Assembly: GCA_919901855.1 (NCBI GenBank) | Contig: CAKKQC010000034.1 | Span: 1 to 64,000 of the forward strand | Source: a bacterium | Lineage (GTDB): Bacteria > Oederibacteriota > CAKKQC01 | DNA: 64,000 nucleotides | Direction of reading: 5' to 3' | In this document: positions 38,385 through 47,200 of the stretch, piece after piece | Layout: every line of letters begins with the position of its first letter | Position numbering within the stretch: position 1 is the first letter of the stretch | Translations under genes and position numbers: made by a program | Notes under the pieces: model-generated | Seen by the model: only the letters and a program-made list of their open reading frames with translations | Told to the model about the DNA's origin: nothing | Databases searched by the model: none

Positions 38385-39515
38385 GTGAGTATTCGGGGCG
38401 GGCAAAGACGGTTCGGCCGTTGGATCCTCGCGGCCGCGCTGGCCGTTGCGGCCGGCGCGCTCTGGCTGATCCTGCGTCCGCCCGCGATCGAGGATCGCTC
38501 GGCCCGGGGGCGCGAAGCCGTCTCGGCGGTCGAAACCTGGGCCAAGCGGCGGGGGCTGCGTCCCAACGAGTCGGGGAGCCGGAAGGAGCTGCGGGCGGAC
38601 GACCGCGTGCGGTGGCTGGATTTCGACCTCGGGTTCTGGCATCCGCCCCGCCGCAACGCGGCCGTGCTTGCCCGCGAACTGGTGCAACTGGCCGGGCCCC
38701 TCGGTTTGCGCGCCCGGCCGGCGCCGGCGGAGGGGGGGGCCCAGGCGGTCGAGTTCTCGTTCGCGGACGGACGGCCCGCGGGACGGGTGTGGATGCGGCG
38801 AGAGTGTCTCGTGGCAATCGTGATCGACGACATGGGGTTCAATCTGAATGCCGCGAAGCGCGTGATCGCCCTGCCCTGTCCGGTCACGTGCGCGATCATT
38901 CCATTCGCCGGGCACGCGAAGGCCGTCGTTCGGCTCGCGCGCGCCGCGGGCAAGGAGATCTACATCCACATGCCCATGGAGTCGCCGTTCCGGGCGGCGG
39001 ACGTGCCCGAGTACCGGTGCATCCTCCGGCCGGGCATGGACCGGGCCCGGGTCGCGGAACTGGTCCGGCTCGCCATGACCGAGGTGCCGCACGCGGCCGG
39101 CATGAACAATCACGAGGGCTCTCTGGCCACGGAATCCCCGGAGCTCATGGCCGACCTGATGCAGGTGCTCAAGCCGTTGGACCTCGTCTTCATGGACTCG
39201 GGCACGACAGAGAAGACCGTGGCCTGGATGGCGGCGCGGGACGCGGGATTGCGCTGGCAAAGGCGCAACGTCTTTCTCGACGCCGAATACCTGAAGCGGG
39301 ATGGGGCCGGGGGGCGGATTCGCAACCCGGCCGCGATCGAGGCCGAGTTCTCGCGCCTCATCGGCCTCGCGCGCCAGCGCGGCGTCGCGATCGCGATCGG
39401 GCATGCCCAGTTCGCCGCTACGCTGGAGACGCTCGCGCGGCGGATTCCCGAGGCTCGGCGGGAGGGCGTCGAGTTCGTGCCGGCCTCCTGGCTGGCCCAC
39501 CCGGGGAAGCCATGA
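38385..39515 (+). CDS. Divergent polysaccharide deacetylase family protein (YibQ-like)
   Basis: The product has 376 residues from GTG 38385. An N-terminal membrane anchor (about 12-30, LAAALAVAAGALWLIL) is followed by a short linker and a divergent deacetylase barrel. Family motifs are VIDDMGFN, IPFAGHAKAV, IHMPMES, AAGMNNHEGSLATE, VFMDSGTT and IAIGHAQFAATLETL. The paired acids and histidines resemble metal ligands of polysaccharide deacetylases, though the substrate of this subfamily is not established. It is regularly found next to envC and ctpA, as here, which supports a role in septal peptidoglycan or envelope polysaccharide handling. It overlaps the lipoprotein gene in ATGA. Confidence 0.88.
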   Translation: MSIRGGQRRFGRWILAAALAVAAGALWLILRPPAIEDRSARGREAVSAVETWAKRRGLRPNESGSRKELRADDRVRWLDFDLGFWHPPRRNAAVLARELVQLAGPLGLRARPAPAEGGAQAVEFSFADGRPAGRVWMRRECLVAIVIDDMGFNLNAAKRVIALPCPVTCAIIPFAGHAKAVVRLARAAGKEIYIHMPMESPFRAADVPEYRCILRPGMDRARVAELVRLAMTEVPHAAGMNNHEGSLATESPELMADLMQVLKPLDLVFMDSGTTEKTVAWMAARDAGLRWQRRNVFLDAEYLKRDGAGGRIRNPAAIEAEFSRLIGLARQRGVAIAIGHAQFAATLETLARRIPEARREGVEFVPASWLAHPGKP

Positions 39516-40240
39516 GTCCCGGCGATGAGTTTCCGCGTCCGCGGAAACTCATACCGGTCACGATCCTTCTCTTCCTCGTGACCGGCGGATGCGGAGGCGC
39601 CCGGGTCGCGCCAGGCGTATTCGCGACCGCGCACGACACGGGCACCCCGCCGCGTCATCTCGGGCTCCTCTTCCCACAGGTCGAGGCCGGCGCGGCCGGC
39701 CGAGTGGGGGCGTGGCCCGGCGGCAGGGCGTTCATGGCGTCCGAGGTCGCAGCCGTCGTCCATGTCCGGATGCTCGAGGAGATGGAACGCCGGTGCGCGC
39801 CCGACTGGAAGGACCTCGCGGCCGAGAAGAAGGCGAAGGAACGGATGGCCCTGCTCTCGAGCGTCATCCACCGGGACTGGTCGTTGTCGGGCCAGATCAC
39901 GGTCCGGCTGGCCGGCGAGTTGGGCCGGGCGAGCGGTCAGGACGCGTGCCTGCTGGTGTCGGTCACGCGGTTCGGGCCGAGCCCGTCGAAGCTCGAGCTC
40001 AAGAGCCTCTCGGGCGTGATCAAGCCCGGGACGACGGGGGAAACGGCGGCGTCGTGGATCAACTGCGGCGTCAAGCTGGTCGTGTTCCGGACCCCGGGCG
40101 GCCAGGTCCTTTGGGAGGCCGGGGGCCTCGCCAGTCTGCCGGTTACCGGGCCCGGGCCGGACGGGGTGGGCACGACCCAGGAGGCTGCGGTGGCCCGCGT
40201 GGTGGCCGATCTCATGCGGGCGTTTCCCTGGCCGAAGTGA
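39512..40240 (+). CDS. Lipoprotein of unknown function
   Basis: The product has 242 residues, starting ATG in an ATGA overlap with the deacetylase gene. The N-terminus (KLIPVTILLFLVTGGC) has a lipobox with the acylated cysteine near residue 27. The mature part includes a helical stretch (VRMLEEMERRCAPDWKDLAAEKKAKER), then strands (WSLSGQITVRLAGELG, DACLLVSVTRFG, CGVKLVVFRTPGGQVLWEAGG) and ends with a helix (AVARVVADLMRAFPW). This resembles outer-membrane lipoproteins of the CsgG/LpoB or DUF4136 kind in strand order, but I cannot assign it. A perfect inverted repeat covers codons 5-14. It is the last gene of the run starting at dapA. Confidence 0.65.
   Translation: MSPGDEFPRPRKLIPVTILLFLVTGGCGGARVAPGVFATAHDTGTPPRHLGLLFPQVEAGAAGRVGAWPGGRAFMASEVAAVVHVRMLEEMERRCAPDWKDLAAEKKAKERMALLSSVIHRDWSLSGQITVRLAGELGRASGQDACLLVSVTRFGPSPSKLELKSLSGVIKPGTTGETAASWINCGVKLVVFRTPGGQVLWEAGGLASLPVTGPGPDGVGTTQEAAVARVVADLMRAFPWPK
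39525..39552. repeat. Perfect 13-bp inverted repeat inside the lipoprotein gene
   Basis: ATGAGTTTCCGCG (39525-39537) is followed by TC and then its exact reverse complement (39540-39552). It lies 13 bases after the start codon, in the signal-peptide region. In RNA it could fold over the initiation region and lower translation of the last operon gene. Confidence 0.7.
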
Positions 40241-40306
40241 CGCCGGGGGGCGCCTCGCGGTAAAATAACTATGATGCGCTCGTGACGAACAGGAGTTCGT
40301 CGCGAG
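40237..40306 (+). promoter_or_regulatory. Promoter and leader hairpin of the tRNA-Arg gene
   Basis: GTGACG (40237-40242) and TAAAAT (40261-40266) with an 18-bp spacer make a sigma70-like promoter. CTCGTGACGAAC (40279-40290) pairs with GTTCGTCGCGAG (40295-40306) with one G-U pair and an AGGA loop. A further short hairpin (CTTTTGC/GCAAAAG) abuts the mature 5' end of the tRNA. The leader is about 75 nt long and structured. Confidence 0.55.
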
Positions 40307-40348
40307 ATAGGTAGGTACAACATCATTATGGTCTTTTGCTTCGCAAAA

Positions 40349-40421
40349 GCGCTCGTAGCTCAACTGGAAGAGTGCCAGCCTCCGAAGCTGGAAGTTGCAA
40401 GTTCGAACCTTGCCGAGCGCG
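40349..40421 (+). tRNA. tRNA-Arg (anticodon CCG)
   Basis: A 73-nt cloverleaf is visible. The acceptor stem is GCGCTCG/CGAGCGC with discriminator G. The D arm is GCTC/GAGT with an AACTGGAA loop. The anticodon stem is CCAGC/GCTGG with loop CTCCGAA, giving CCG, which reads CGG (Arg). The T arm is GCAAG/CTTGC with loop TTCGAAC. CCA is not encoded. It is a useful isoacceptor in this high-GC genome. Confidence 0.93.
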
Positions 40422-40430
40422 CGCTTAATG

Positions 40431-40454
40431 CGGGGAGGATGCTCATCCTCCCCG
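40431..40454 (+). promoter_or_regulatory. Hairpin directly after tRNA-Arg covering the next ribosome-binding site
   Basis: CGGGGAGGA (40431-40439) pairs with TCCTCCCCG (40446-40454) around TGCTCA. The left arm contains the GGGGAGG ribosome-binding sequence and touches the ATG at 40439 of the following gene. No T run follows, so it is more likely a processing or translation-control hairpin than a plain intrinsic terminator. Confidence 0.55.
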
Positions 40455-41920
40455 CGTCGTGCTTCCTGGCCCTGGGTCCAGCCGCCTCGTTCCAGGCCGC
40501 CTCCCCTGTTCCCTCCGCCGCGCCGAGCCTGGCCTGGGCGCTGCCGGTCGTGTCCGTCACGGCGACCGACTCGGCGAAGTGGTCGGTTCGGATCGTGCCC
40601 GACGGGGAGGGCGGCCTGGTCCTGGCGTGGGAGGAGAACCGGGGCAAGCGCATGTGCTGCCGGGACACGCGCGACCTCTACGCCCAGCGGCTCGACGCCG
40701 CCGGAGCGAAACGCTGGGGCGACACGGATTACCAGCTCGCGGCCGACGCGGCGGGGGAGGAGCTCGAGGGGATGGCGCCCGCGGCCGGCGGCGGCGCGCT
40801 GCTCATCTGGCGGCGCGGGATGGGGACCCTGCTCGGGCAGGAACTCGACGGCGACCGCCGGCCCCGGTTCGGGGCCGACCCCGTGGTGCTCACGGCCATT
40901 CCGGGCCTCTGCGAGTGGAGTCCCCTGACCTGCTTCGCGACGAACGAGGGCTCGACGGAGGCGCGGCTCGCCTGGGGCCAGCCGTGGGAAGGCGGCTCCG
41001 CGATCCGGACCGTGCGGTTCACGCGCTCGACCGGGGCCTGGGAGGGCCGGGGCATCGTGGAGGCCCCGGTCGAGGCGGGGGTTCACCCGGGCGCGTTGGT
41101 GTGGTGCTCGTCCGGCCGGTGGCTCCTCCTTGTCTGGTGCGACGGCGACCCCGTGCGGCTGGACGGCCTCTGGCTCGGGGCCAATGGGCGGCCCGAAGGC
41201 AAACGGTTCACGGTGGCGAAGGAGCCGGCGGGCAGCTACGTGCACGTCGAGGCGGCCGGGGATGGCCGCGGCGGCGCGTGGGCGGTGTGGGCGGCCGTCA
41301 CGCCGGACCACATGGGAAAGATGCACCGCGTGCGGGTAGGCTCGATCGAGCGCTGGCGGGACGGCGGAACCCGCGTGGCGGTGGCCCCGGCGGGCGAGGC
41401 GAGGACGCTGGCGATGTTCATTCCGGCGACGATGGTGGCCGTCGGGGATCAGCCGTCGGAAGCCGCGACGACGCCAAGCGTGGCCTGGCGGGCGACCTCG
41501 CTGGTGGCGCCGGCGGGCCGGGACCGGGCGATCCTGGCCCGCACGGACGGGACGCGCATGCTCGTGTCCGCCGTGAGCCGCTCCGACGGGCGGATCACCG
41601 TGGGGCCGGCCCGCGCGCTCGGGGGTACGCTCTACACGGGGTGCGCGCCGGTTCTCGCGCCCCTGACGGCTGGCCGGGTCGCCCTCGCCTGGGCCGAGAT
41701 GGCCGGCGACGGCTGGCGGCTGGTGGTCCACGGTCTCGCCCTGGTCGCCGGCCGCGTCCGGGACGACGGCGGGGTGGTCTCGCTGGAGGGGCCGCCGGGC
41801 CTCTCGCCCCGGGCCGCAACGATCATGTCCACCGGCGACGGAGCGCTCGGCGTGGCGTGGGCGGGGCACTACTCGGCCGAGCACGGGGGGGTGGTTGCGC
41901 AGAAGGTGGTCCGGCGCTGA
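40439..41920 (+). CDS. Exported beta-propeller-like protein of unknown function
   Basis: The product has 493 residues. I start at ATG 40439; the upstream open frame merely reads through the tRNA gene. The N-terminus (MLILPASCFLALGPAASFQAAS) is a signal peptide. The body has repeated strand pairs around VRIVPDGEGGLVLAWEENR, GMAPAAGGGALLIWRR, VWCSSGRWLLLVWCDGD, VEAAGDGRGGAWAVWAAV, PSVAWRATSLVAPAG, GRVALAWAEM and ALGVAWAGHYS, a WxxxG-type periodicity like sialidase or YVTN-type propellers. No Asp-box catalytic set is visible. It ends two bases before the class II aldolase gene, so it may be co-transcribed and might bind a sugar polymer, but this is a guess. Confidence 0.65.
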   Translation: MLILPASCFLALGPAASFQAASPVPSAAPSLAWALPVVSVTATDSAKWSVRIVPDGEGGLVLAWEENRGKRMCCRDTRDLYAQRLDAAGAKRWGDTDYQLAADAAGEELEGMAPAAGGGALLIWRRGMGTLLGQELDGDRRPRFGADPVVLTAIPGLCEWSPLTCFATNEGSTEARLAWGQPWEGGSAIRTVRFTRSTGAWEGRGIVEAPVEAGVHPGALVWCSSGRWLLLVWCDGDPVRLDGLWLGANGRPEGKRFTVAKEPAGSYVHVEAAGDGRGGAWAVWAAVTPDHMGKMHRVRVGSIERWRDGGTRVAVAPAGEARTLAMFIPATMVAVGDQPSEAATTPSVAWRATSLVAPAGRDRAILARTDGTRMLVSAVSRSDGRITVGPARALGGTLYTGCAPVLAPLTAGRVALAWAEMAGDGWRLVVHGLALVAGRVRDDGGVVSLEGPPGLSPRAATIMSTGDGALGVAWAGHYSAEHGGVVAQKVVRR

Positions 41921-41922
41921 CA

Positions 41923-42720
41923 ATGGGGAACGCCATGAGAAACGCCATCGTGCCCCAGCTCGTCCGGCTCGCCCGCGAGATCGGGCGCGAGGACCGCGGG
42001 CTCGCCATCCTCGGCGAGGGTAACGTGAGCGCGGACGCCGGCGACGGGACCTTCTGGGTGAAGGCGTCGGGGACGCGGATGGGCGCCGCCAGCCCCAAGG
42101 ACTATCTGCGCGCGAGCACGGCGAAGGTGCTCCGGTTCCTCCGCGAGCGCGGGACGGGTCGCGAGGAGGATGCGGTGGTGATGGCGGGCCTGCGCTCGTG
42201 CGTGGTGGGACCCCGGCAGGGCCAGCCGTCCACGGAGACCTTCATCCACGCCCTATGCCTGACCGAGGGCCGCGCGAAGTGGGTCGGCCACCTGCATCCG
42301 ACCGCGACGATGGGGCTCCTGTGCTCGCGGCAGGGGGCGAAGCCGTTCCTCCAGGGGCTCTTCCCGGACGAGATCGTGTACTGCGGCCTGCCGCCGGCCG
42401 TGATCCCGTACGTGGATCCCGGCGCGAAACTCGCCTACGCGGTTCGGGACGCGATCCGGAGGCACCTGCGGCGGCACGGGATGCCCCCGCGGCTGATCCT
42501 CGAGCTCAACCACGGCATCCTCGTGCTGGGCCAGACGATGGACGAGGTGGTCAACATTTCGCTCATGACCGAGAAGTGGGCAAGGGTTCTACTCGGCACT
42601 ATCGCCGCCGGCGGGCCCCGGTTCCTCTCCCCGCGGCAGGCGCGCCACATCGACCGTTGGCCCGCCGAGCACTACCGCCGCAAGCTCGCCTTGCGGAGCC
42701 CTCTTCGGGGCCATACTTAA
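41923..42720 (+). CDS. Class II aldolase/adducin family protein (probable sugar-phosphate aldolase)
   Basis: The product has 265 residues from ATG 41923, two bases after the previous stop. The class II aldolase signature is clear: LGEGNVSADAGDG (phosphate-binding loop), VKASGTRMG, PSTETFIHALCL (catalytic Glu), VGHLHPTATMGL (HxH zinc ligands) and ELNHGILVLG (third His). Family members split rhamnulose-, fuculose- or ribulose-type phosphates, or act as epimerases. Because a rhamnulokinase gene follows, rhamnulose-1-phosphate aldolase is the likeliest role, yielding dihydroxyacetone phosphate and lactaldehyde. This is inferred from context. The last codons lie in the left arm of the long inverted repeat at 42707-42766. 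Confidence 0.82.
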   Translation: MGNAMRNAIVPQLVRLAREIGREDRGLAILGEGNVSADAGDGTFWVKASGTRMGAASPKDYLRASTAKVLRFLRERGTGREEDAVVMAGLRSCVVGPRQGQPSTETFIHALCLTEGRAKWVGHLHPTATMGLLCSRQGAKPFLQGLFPDEIVYCGLPPAVIPYVDPGAKLAYAVRDAIRRHLRRHGMPPRLILELNHGILVLGQTMDEVVNISLMTEKWARVLLGTIAAGGPRFLSPRQARHIDRWPAEHYRRKLALRSPLRGHT

Positions 42721-42766
42721 CATCTTAACATTCTCCTGGGAATGTTAAGATGTTAAGTATGGCCCC
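42707..42766. promoter_or_regulatory. Perfect 27-bp inverted repeat with tandem octamers; operator/promoter of rhaB
   Basis: The left arm (42707-42733) and right arm (42740-42766) are exact reverse complements with a TCCTGG spacer. Each arm contains two copies of an octamer: CTTAACAT twice on the left, ATGTTAAG twice on the right. A promoter is embedded: TTAACA (42725-42730), then TGTTAAGAT, an extended -10 (TAAGAT 42746-42751), seven bases before ATG 42759. The repeat includes the end of the aldolase gene and the rhaB start codon. It could bind a dimeric or tetrameric regulator as DNA, or fold as RNA and hide the start codon. Confidence 0.75.
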
Positions 42767-44243
42767 AACCTTCCTTGCTGTAGATCTTGGCGCGTCGTCG
42801 GGGCGCGTGATCGCGGGGACGTGGGACGGGGCGCGGTTCGCGCTCCGGGACGTGCACCGGTTCGCGAACGGACCCGTGCAGGGACCCTCGGGACTCTATA
42901 CCGATATCGACATGCTCTGGCGTGAGGTCCGGACCGGCCTGCGCCGGTTCACGGAGCAATCGGGTGAGAATCCCGCCGGGGTAGGAGTGGACACCTGGGG
43001 CGTGGACTTCGGCCTGTTGGGCCGGGACGGGACGCTCCTGGCGCACCCAGTGCACTACCGGGACACCCGCACGAACGGGATTATGGAAAAAGTATTCGCC
43101 GTCGTGCCCCGCGACGAGGTCTTCCGGGTGACCGGCATCCAGTTCATGCAGATCAACACCCTCTACCAGCTCTACAGCCTGGTGGAAGCGGGATCCGGGC
43201 ATCTCCGGGACGCTTCGGCCCTGCTCATGACGCCGGACCTCTTCCATTACTGGCTCTCGGGCCGGCAGGTGGCCGAGTACTCGATCGCGTCTACGAGCCA
43301 GATGCTCGACGCGAATGCCCGTACCTGGTCCGCCCCGATGCTCGGACGGCTGGGGATTCCCGCCGCGATCCTCCCTCCTGTCGTGATGCCCGGGACCGTC
43401 CTCGGCCCTGCGCTGGACGGAGTCGCGGCGGAGGCGGGATGGACGATGCCGGTCCCCGTGATCGCCGTCGGGAGCCACGACACCGCGAGCGCGGTAGCGG
43501 CGGTGCCGGACCTCGACGGATCCAGCGCGTACCTCTCGAGCGGGACCTGGAGCCTCATGGGGATTGAGACGGCGGCCCCGGTCATCACGCCGGCCTCGCT
43601 CGCGCTCAACTTCACGAACGAGGGGGGGGTGGCCGGGACGATCCGGCTCCTCAAGAACATCATGGGGCTCTGGCTCGTCCAGGAATGCCAGCGCGTATGG
43701 GAGCGGGACGGGAGGAAGTACGGCTGGGAGGAGCTCGCGAAGCTGGCCGAGGGCGCGCCGGCGTTCCGGTCCATCGTGGACCCCGACGCCGCGGAATTCT
43801 TCTCTCCCGGGGACATGCCGGAAGCGATCCGCGCCTTCTGCAGAAGGACGGGACAGCCCGGGCCCGATTCCGTCGGGGCGGTCGTCCGGTGCGCGCTCGA
43901 GAGCCTCGCCCTGAAATATCGACTGGTGCTCGGCGACCTGGAGACGCTGGCCGGGCGCCGGCTCGAGGTGATCCGGGTGGTTGGGGGGGGATCGCAGAAC
44001 CGGCTCCTAAACCGGTTCACGGCAGACGCTTGCGGGCGGCCGGTGGTTGCGGGGCCGGTCGAGGCGACTGCGCTGGGCAATGTCATGCTCCAGGCGGTCG
44101 CGACGGGCCGGCTGGGAAGCGTCGCCGAGGGCCGCCGCGCAATCGCTGCGTCGGTGACCCGCGAGACGGTGGAACCCGGCCGCGGGGGGGCGTGGGACGA
44201 GGTTTTTTTGGGGCGCTTCGCAGGGCTCTGCGGGAGGGGTTGA
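42759..44243 (+). CDS. rhaB: Rhamnulokinase (FGGY sugar kinase family)
   Basis: The product has 494 residues, the normal length for RhaB. I start at ATG 42759 (MAPTFLAVDLGASSGRV); an ATG at 42750 is in frame but inside the palindrome and the -10 box. It phosphorylates L-rhamnulose with ATP. Visible motifs are the N-terminal phosphate loop VDLGASSGRV, VGVDTWGVDFGLLG, YRDTRTNG, GSHDTASAVAAVP, YLSSGTWSLMGIE, and the C-terminal nucleotide-binding segment VVGGGSQNRLLNRFTAD. The aldolase immediately upstream would use its product; no rhamnose isomerase gene is in the window. Regulation probably acts through the inverted repeat at its 5' end. Confidence 0.9.
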   Translation: MAPTFLAVDLGASSGRVIAGTWDGARFALRDVHRFANGPVQGPSGLYTDIDMLWREVRTGLRRFTEQSGENPAGVGVDTWGVDFGLLGRDGTLLAHPVHYRDTRTNGIMEKVFAVVPRDEVFRVTGIQFMQINTLYQLYSLVEAGSGHLRDASALLMTPDLFHYWLSGRQVAEYSIASTSQMLDANARTWSAPMLGRLGIPAAILPPVVMPGTVLGPALDGVAAEAGWTMPVPVIAVGSHDTASAVAAVPDLDGSSAYLSSGTWSLMGIETAAPVITPASLALNFTNEGGVAGTIRLLKNIMGLWLVQECQRVWERDGRKYGWEELAKLAEGAPAFRSIVDPDAAEFFSPGDMPEAIRAFCRRTGQPGPDSVGAVVRCALESLALKYRLVLGDLETLAGRRLEVIRVVGGGSQNRLLNRFTADACGRPVVAGPVEATALGNVMLQAVATGRLGSVAEGRRAIAASVTRETVEPGRGGAWDEVFLGRFAGLCGRG

Positions 44244-44266
44244 TCTCGCAGCTGTCATGCTATAGA
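44240..44266 (+). promoter_or_regulatory. Possible promoter before the 1667-residue secreted protein
   Basis: TTGATC (44240-44245) and TATAGA (44261-44266, preceded by TGC) with a 15-bp spacer lie just upstream of ATG 44282. The spacer is short, so the call is tentative. Confidence 0.35.
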
Positions 44267-44281
44267 GTGATTCGCATCACC

Positions 44282-47200
44282 ATGCCGATTCGGCGCCTCT
44301 CGCTCCTGGCCTGCCTGCTGGCCGCGCCCGCTATCGCGGGGCCGCCGTCACTGCTGTGGAGCCAGCTTCACGCTCCAACCGTGGGTGGGGATAACCAGTT
44401 CGGGGGCGGGGTCTTCGATTCCTCGGGTAATCTCAACATCGCCTGCTTCGGCGACAGCATGGGCAACGGCTTGTCGCTACACGTGATCCGCTACGACAGC
44501 GCGGGGAACATTTTGGGTGCCCTGGCCATGGCGGACGACGACGACTCTCCGGACTACCAGACCGCGCTCTTCCTTGACGGCTCCGGGAACTACGTCGTGG
44601 CCGGGCGAGGGAGTGCCTCGGACCGGTCGCAGGTGGGCGTCGCGAAGTACAACCCGGTGACGGGGGCCGTCATCTGGGCGACGCTCTACCTGGAGTCGTC
44701 CCAGCACTACGATCACACCGGTGCGGGAATGGATGCAGCCGGGAATACGTACGTGCTGACCAACCAGGGTCAGAATCCCCCGGTTCATCCGATCGTGGTC
44801 AAGGTTTCCCCCAGCGGCGACATAGTCTGGGCCAGGACGCTCTCGGGTTTCTTGGGGGGCTCGTCGACCGCGTACGGTTCCGACCTTGCGGGGAATCCCG
44901 CGGGCGGGTGTTTCGTCGGGGGCTATGACATGAAATGGGGAGTCGGCATGCTCTGGAATGTCGATGCGAGCGGCAATGTGTTCTGGTCCATGTCGCTGGC
45001 GGGCAATCCCAACGCGGTAGCCCACGGCGCCGGGTCCATCTACGTGGCGTACCAGTACGGTTCCCAGGTCGGTCTCCAGCGGTTCACGACCGCCGGGGTG
45101 CCTTTGACGGGGGTGACGCTGACCCCTTCCTTCACCAACCTCCAGGTCAGCGGGGTGGCCGTGAGCCCCGGAGGCGCGCCCTATGTATGCGGCACCGCGC
45201 AGGTGGTGGCAGGGCGCTACGCGGGACTCCTGGTTGCGTACGACGTGTCGGTCACGGGGACGCTGTGGGGAGATACATACGACTATGGCGAGTCCGAGTC
45301 CGGCTCATTGGCGGCCAATGGGGTCGTCCTCGACGCATCCGGTACGCCCCACCTCGTGACCACCGTCGGCGGGTCCACGGGGTGCGGGAGTTGCCGGGTC
45401 GCCGGCGACCTTCTGACCCGGGGACTGATTCCGGCGACGGGGTCGGTCGCTTGGACCAGGCGGTACGACTACGCGCCGGTTCCGTCCGCCCGCGACGTCG
45501 CCGTGGATGCGTCGGGCGGCGTCTACATGCTGACGGACAAGCCGTCGACCCTGGTCAAGTATTCGAGCGGTGGCGCTATCGCGTGGACCCGGTCGTACGC
45601 AAACCCCCTGTACTGCATCGAGAGATTCGGGCGCGTAGTCGTCAGGGGCAGCGAGGAGTACGTGTCCGCGAAGGTGAACCTCACGGTCACGTATTGCGGC
45701 AACGGCGAGACCCGGAGAGCCCTCAACGTTGTGGCCTACCAGTCCACGGGGGCGCCGGCCTTCGCGGACTTCACGTGGATTCCGCCATGGGGCGAGGTGG
45801 AGCCGGGCCCGCTGGCGTGTTCCCCGGGCGGCGACATCTTCGTCGGGTGCTCGACGCGCACGGGCACGGGCGGAAGCGCGACGATGTACCAGTCGGTCGT
45901 GGCGTTTTCCGCGGTGGGCACCGTCATGTGGACCCGGACAGTGGCCGTAGTCGGACCGCAGCAGAGCGAGGAGATGACCGGGATCGGCATCGACGCGGGG
46001 CTCAACGTATATGCTCTGGGTGTCGGTTCGGACGTGGCCCAGAATACGGTCATGCGTGTGACCAAGATGGACTACGGCGGGAACTGGCTCTGGACCGTGA
46101 CCGTCACCGGCGGCCTCCCGTTCTCGTACCCCACGGGGATGGCCGTGGACTCCGCCGCGGGCAGGATCTACCTGTCGGGAGCCGAATCAGACAACATCCA
46201 GTCGCCCACGGTCCTGCGCGGGGCCATCGTCGGACTCGACACCAACGGCAACAAGGTCTGGACCCGGTCGAACCACGGGGGCCAGCTCATGCTCTACTGG
46301 GACGTCGCCGTCAACGCTTCCGGAACGGTCTTCGCCACCGGGGTCATATGCTCGACCGTGAACCTTTCGAGTCAGAAGGAAGGCATCGATGCGGTCGGGA
46401 CGGGCGATATCATCGTTGACGCCTACGACCCCACGGACCCGTGCCCCGCGCCCGCGTGGAGCACGCGGTGGGATTCCGGGCTGGGGGACGAAGAGGGTGT
46501 GGCAATCGCAGCGGGGTCCGTGGCCGTCGTCGGCCGCACCCCGCAGGGGCCCAGAATACTCAAGTATGGGGAGGGGTCCGCGGATCCCGCCGCCCTCGTG
46601 GCCGGGATCACTACCTCACCGGCCGGTCCGGTGGACGTGGGTACGCAGGTGGCGTTCTCGTTCACGGTTACGGACACGGGCGGACGCGCGGCCGTCGGGA
46701 TCGCGGCCACGCTCATGCTCTCGTCCGGCGCTTCCGCGTTCGAGCCGCTCCAGGGGCCCTGGGGTTCCGGGCCGCCCGACCTGATCAGCGGGGCGTCGAG
46801 GACGTGGACCTGGACGACGACGGCGATCGGGGCAGGAACGGTGCAGTTGACGGCGACGGGGTCGGGAACCGATGCCTGCTCGGGCTCCCCGGTGAACGGC
46901 ACATCCGTGCGGACGATCCAGACCGGGTACAGGTCGGCCATGGGTGCTTACCTGACTGTAACCCGGACGATCTGCGGTATCGGCGACTGGGTGAAGGTCG
47001 ATCTTTCCGTCACGAACGGTGGAGCGGCCGGAGCGGTCCTGAACAGCGTGACCGCGACGGTATACCTCTCGAACTGGTCCGTCGCGGAGTGGATCGCGGG
47101 AGCCGACCAGGGACTATTCACGTTGAACGCGGGAGGTGGTCCCCAGCCGTTCAGTTGGACGTTCTCGGTTTCCGGTTCCATGGTGCCGCCCGAGACCTTC

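Noticed and set aside
36290-38953. 887-codon minus-strand ORF opposite the S41 and deacetylase genes
   Set aside because: It is a high-GC antisense shadow, rich in Arg/Pro/Ala with no family motifs; the sense genes are clear.
40328-40438. N-terminal extension of the propeller-like protein (frame from ATG 40328)
   Set aside because: The frame reads straight through tRNA-Arg; the encoded residues are a translated tRNA. The start at 40439, with a signal peptide, is preferred.
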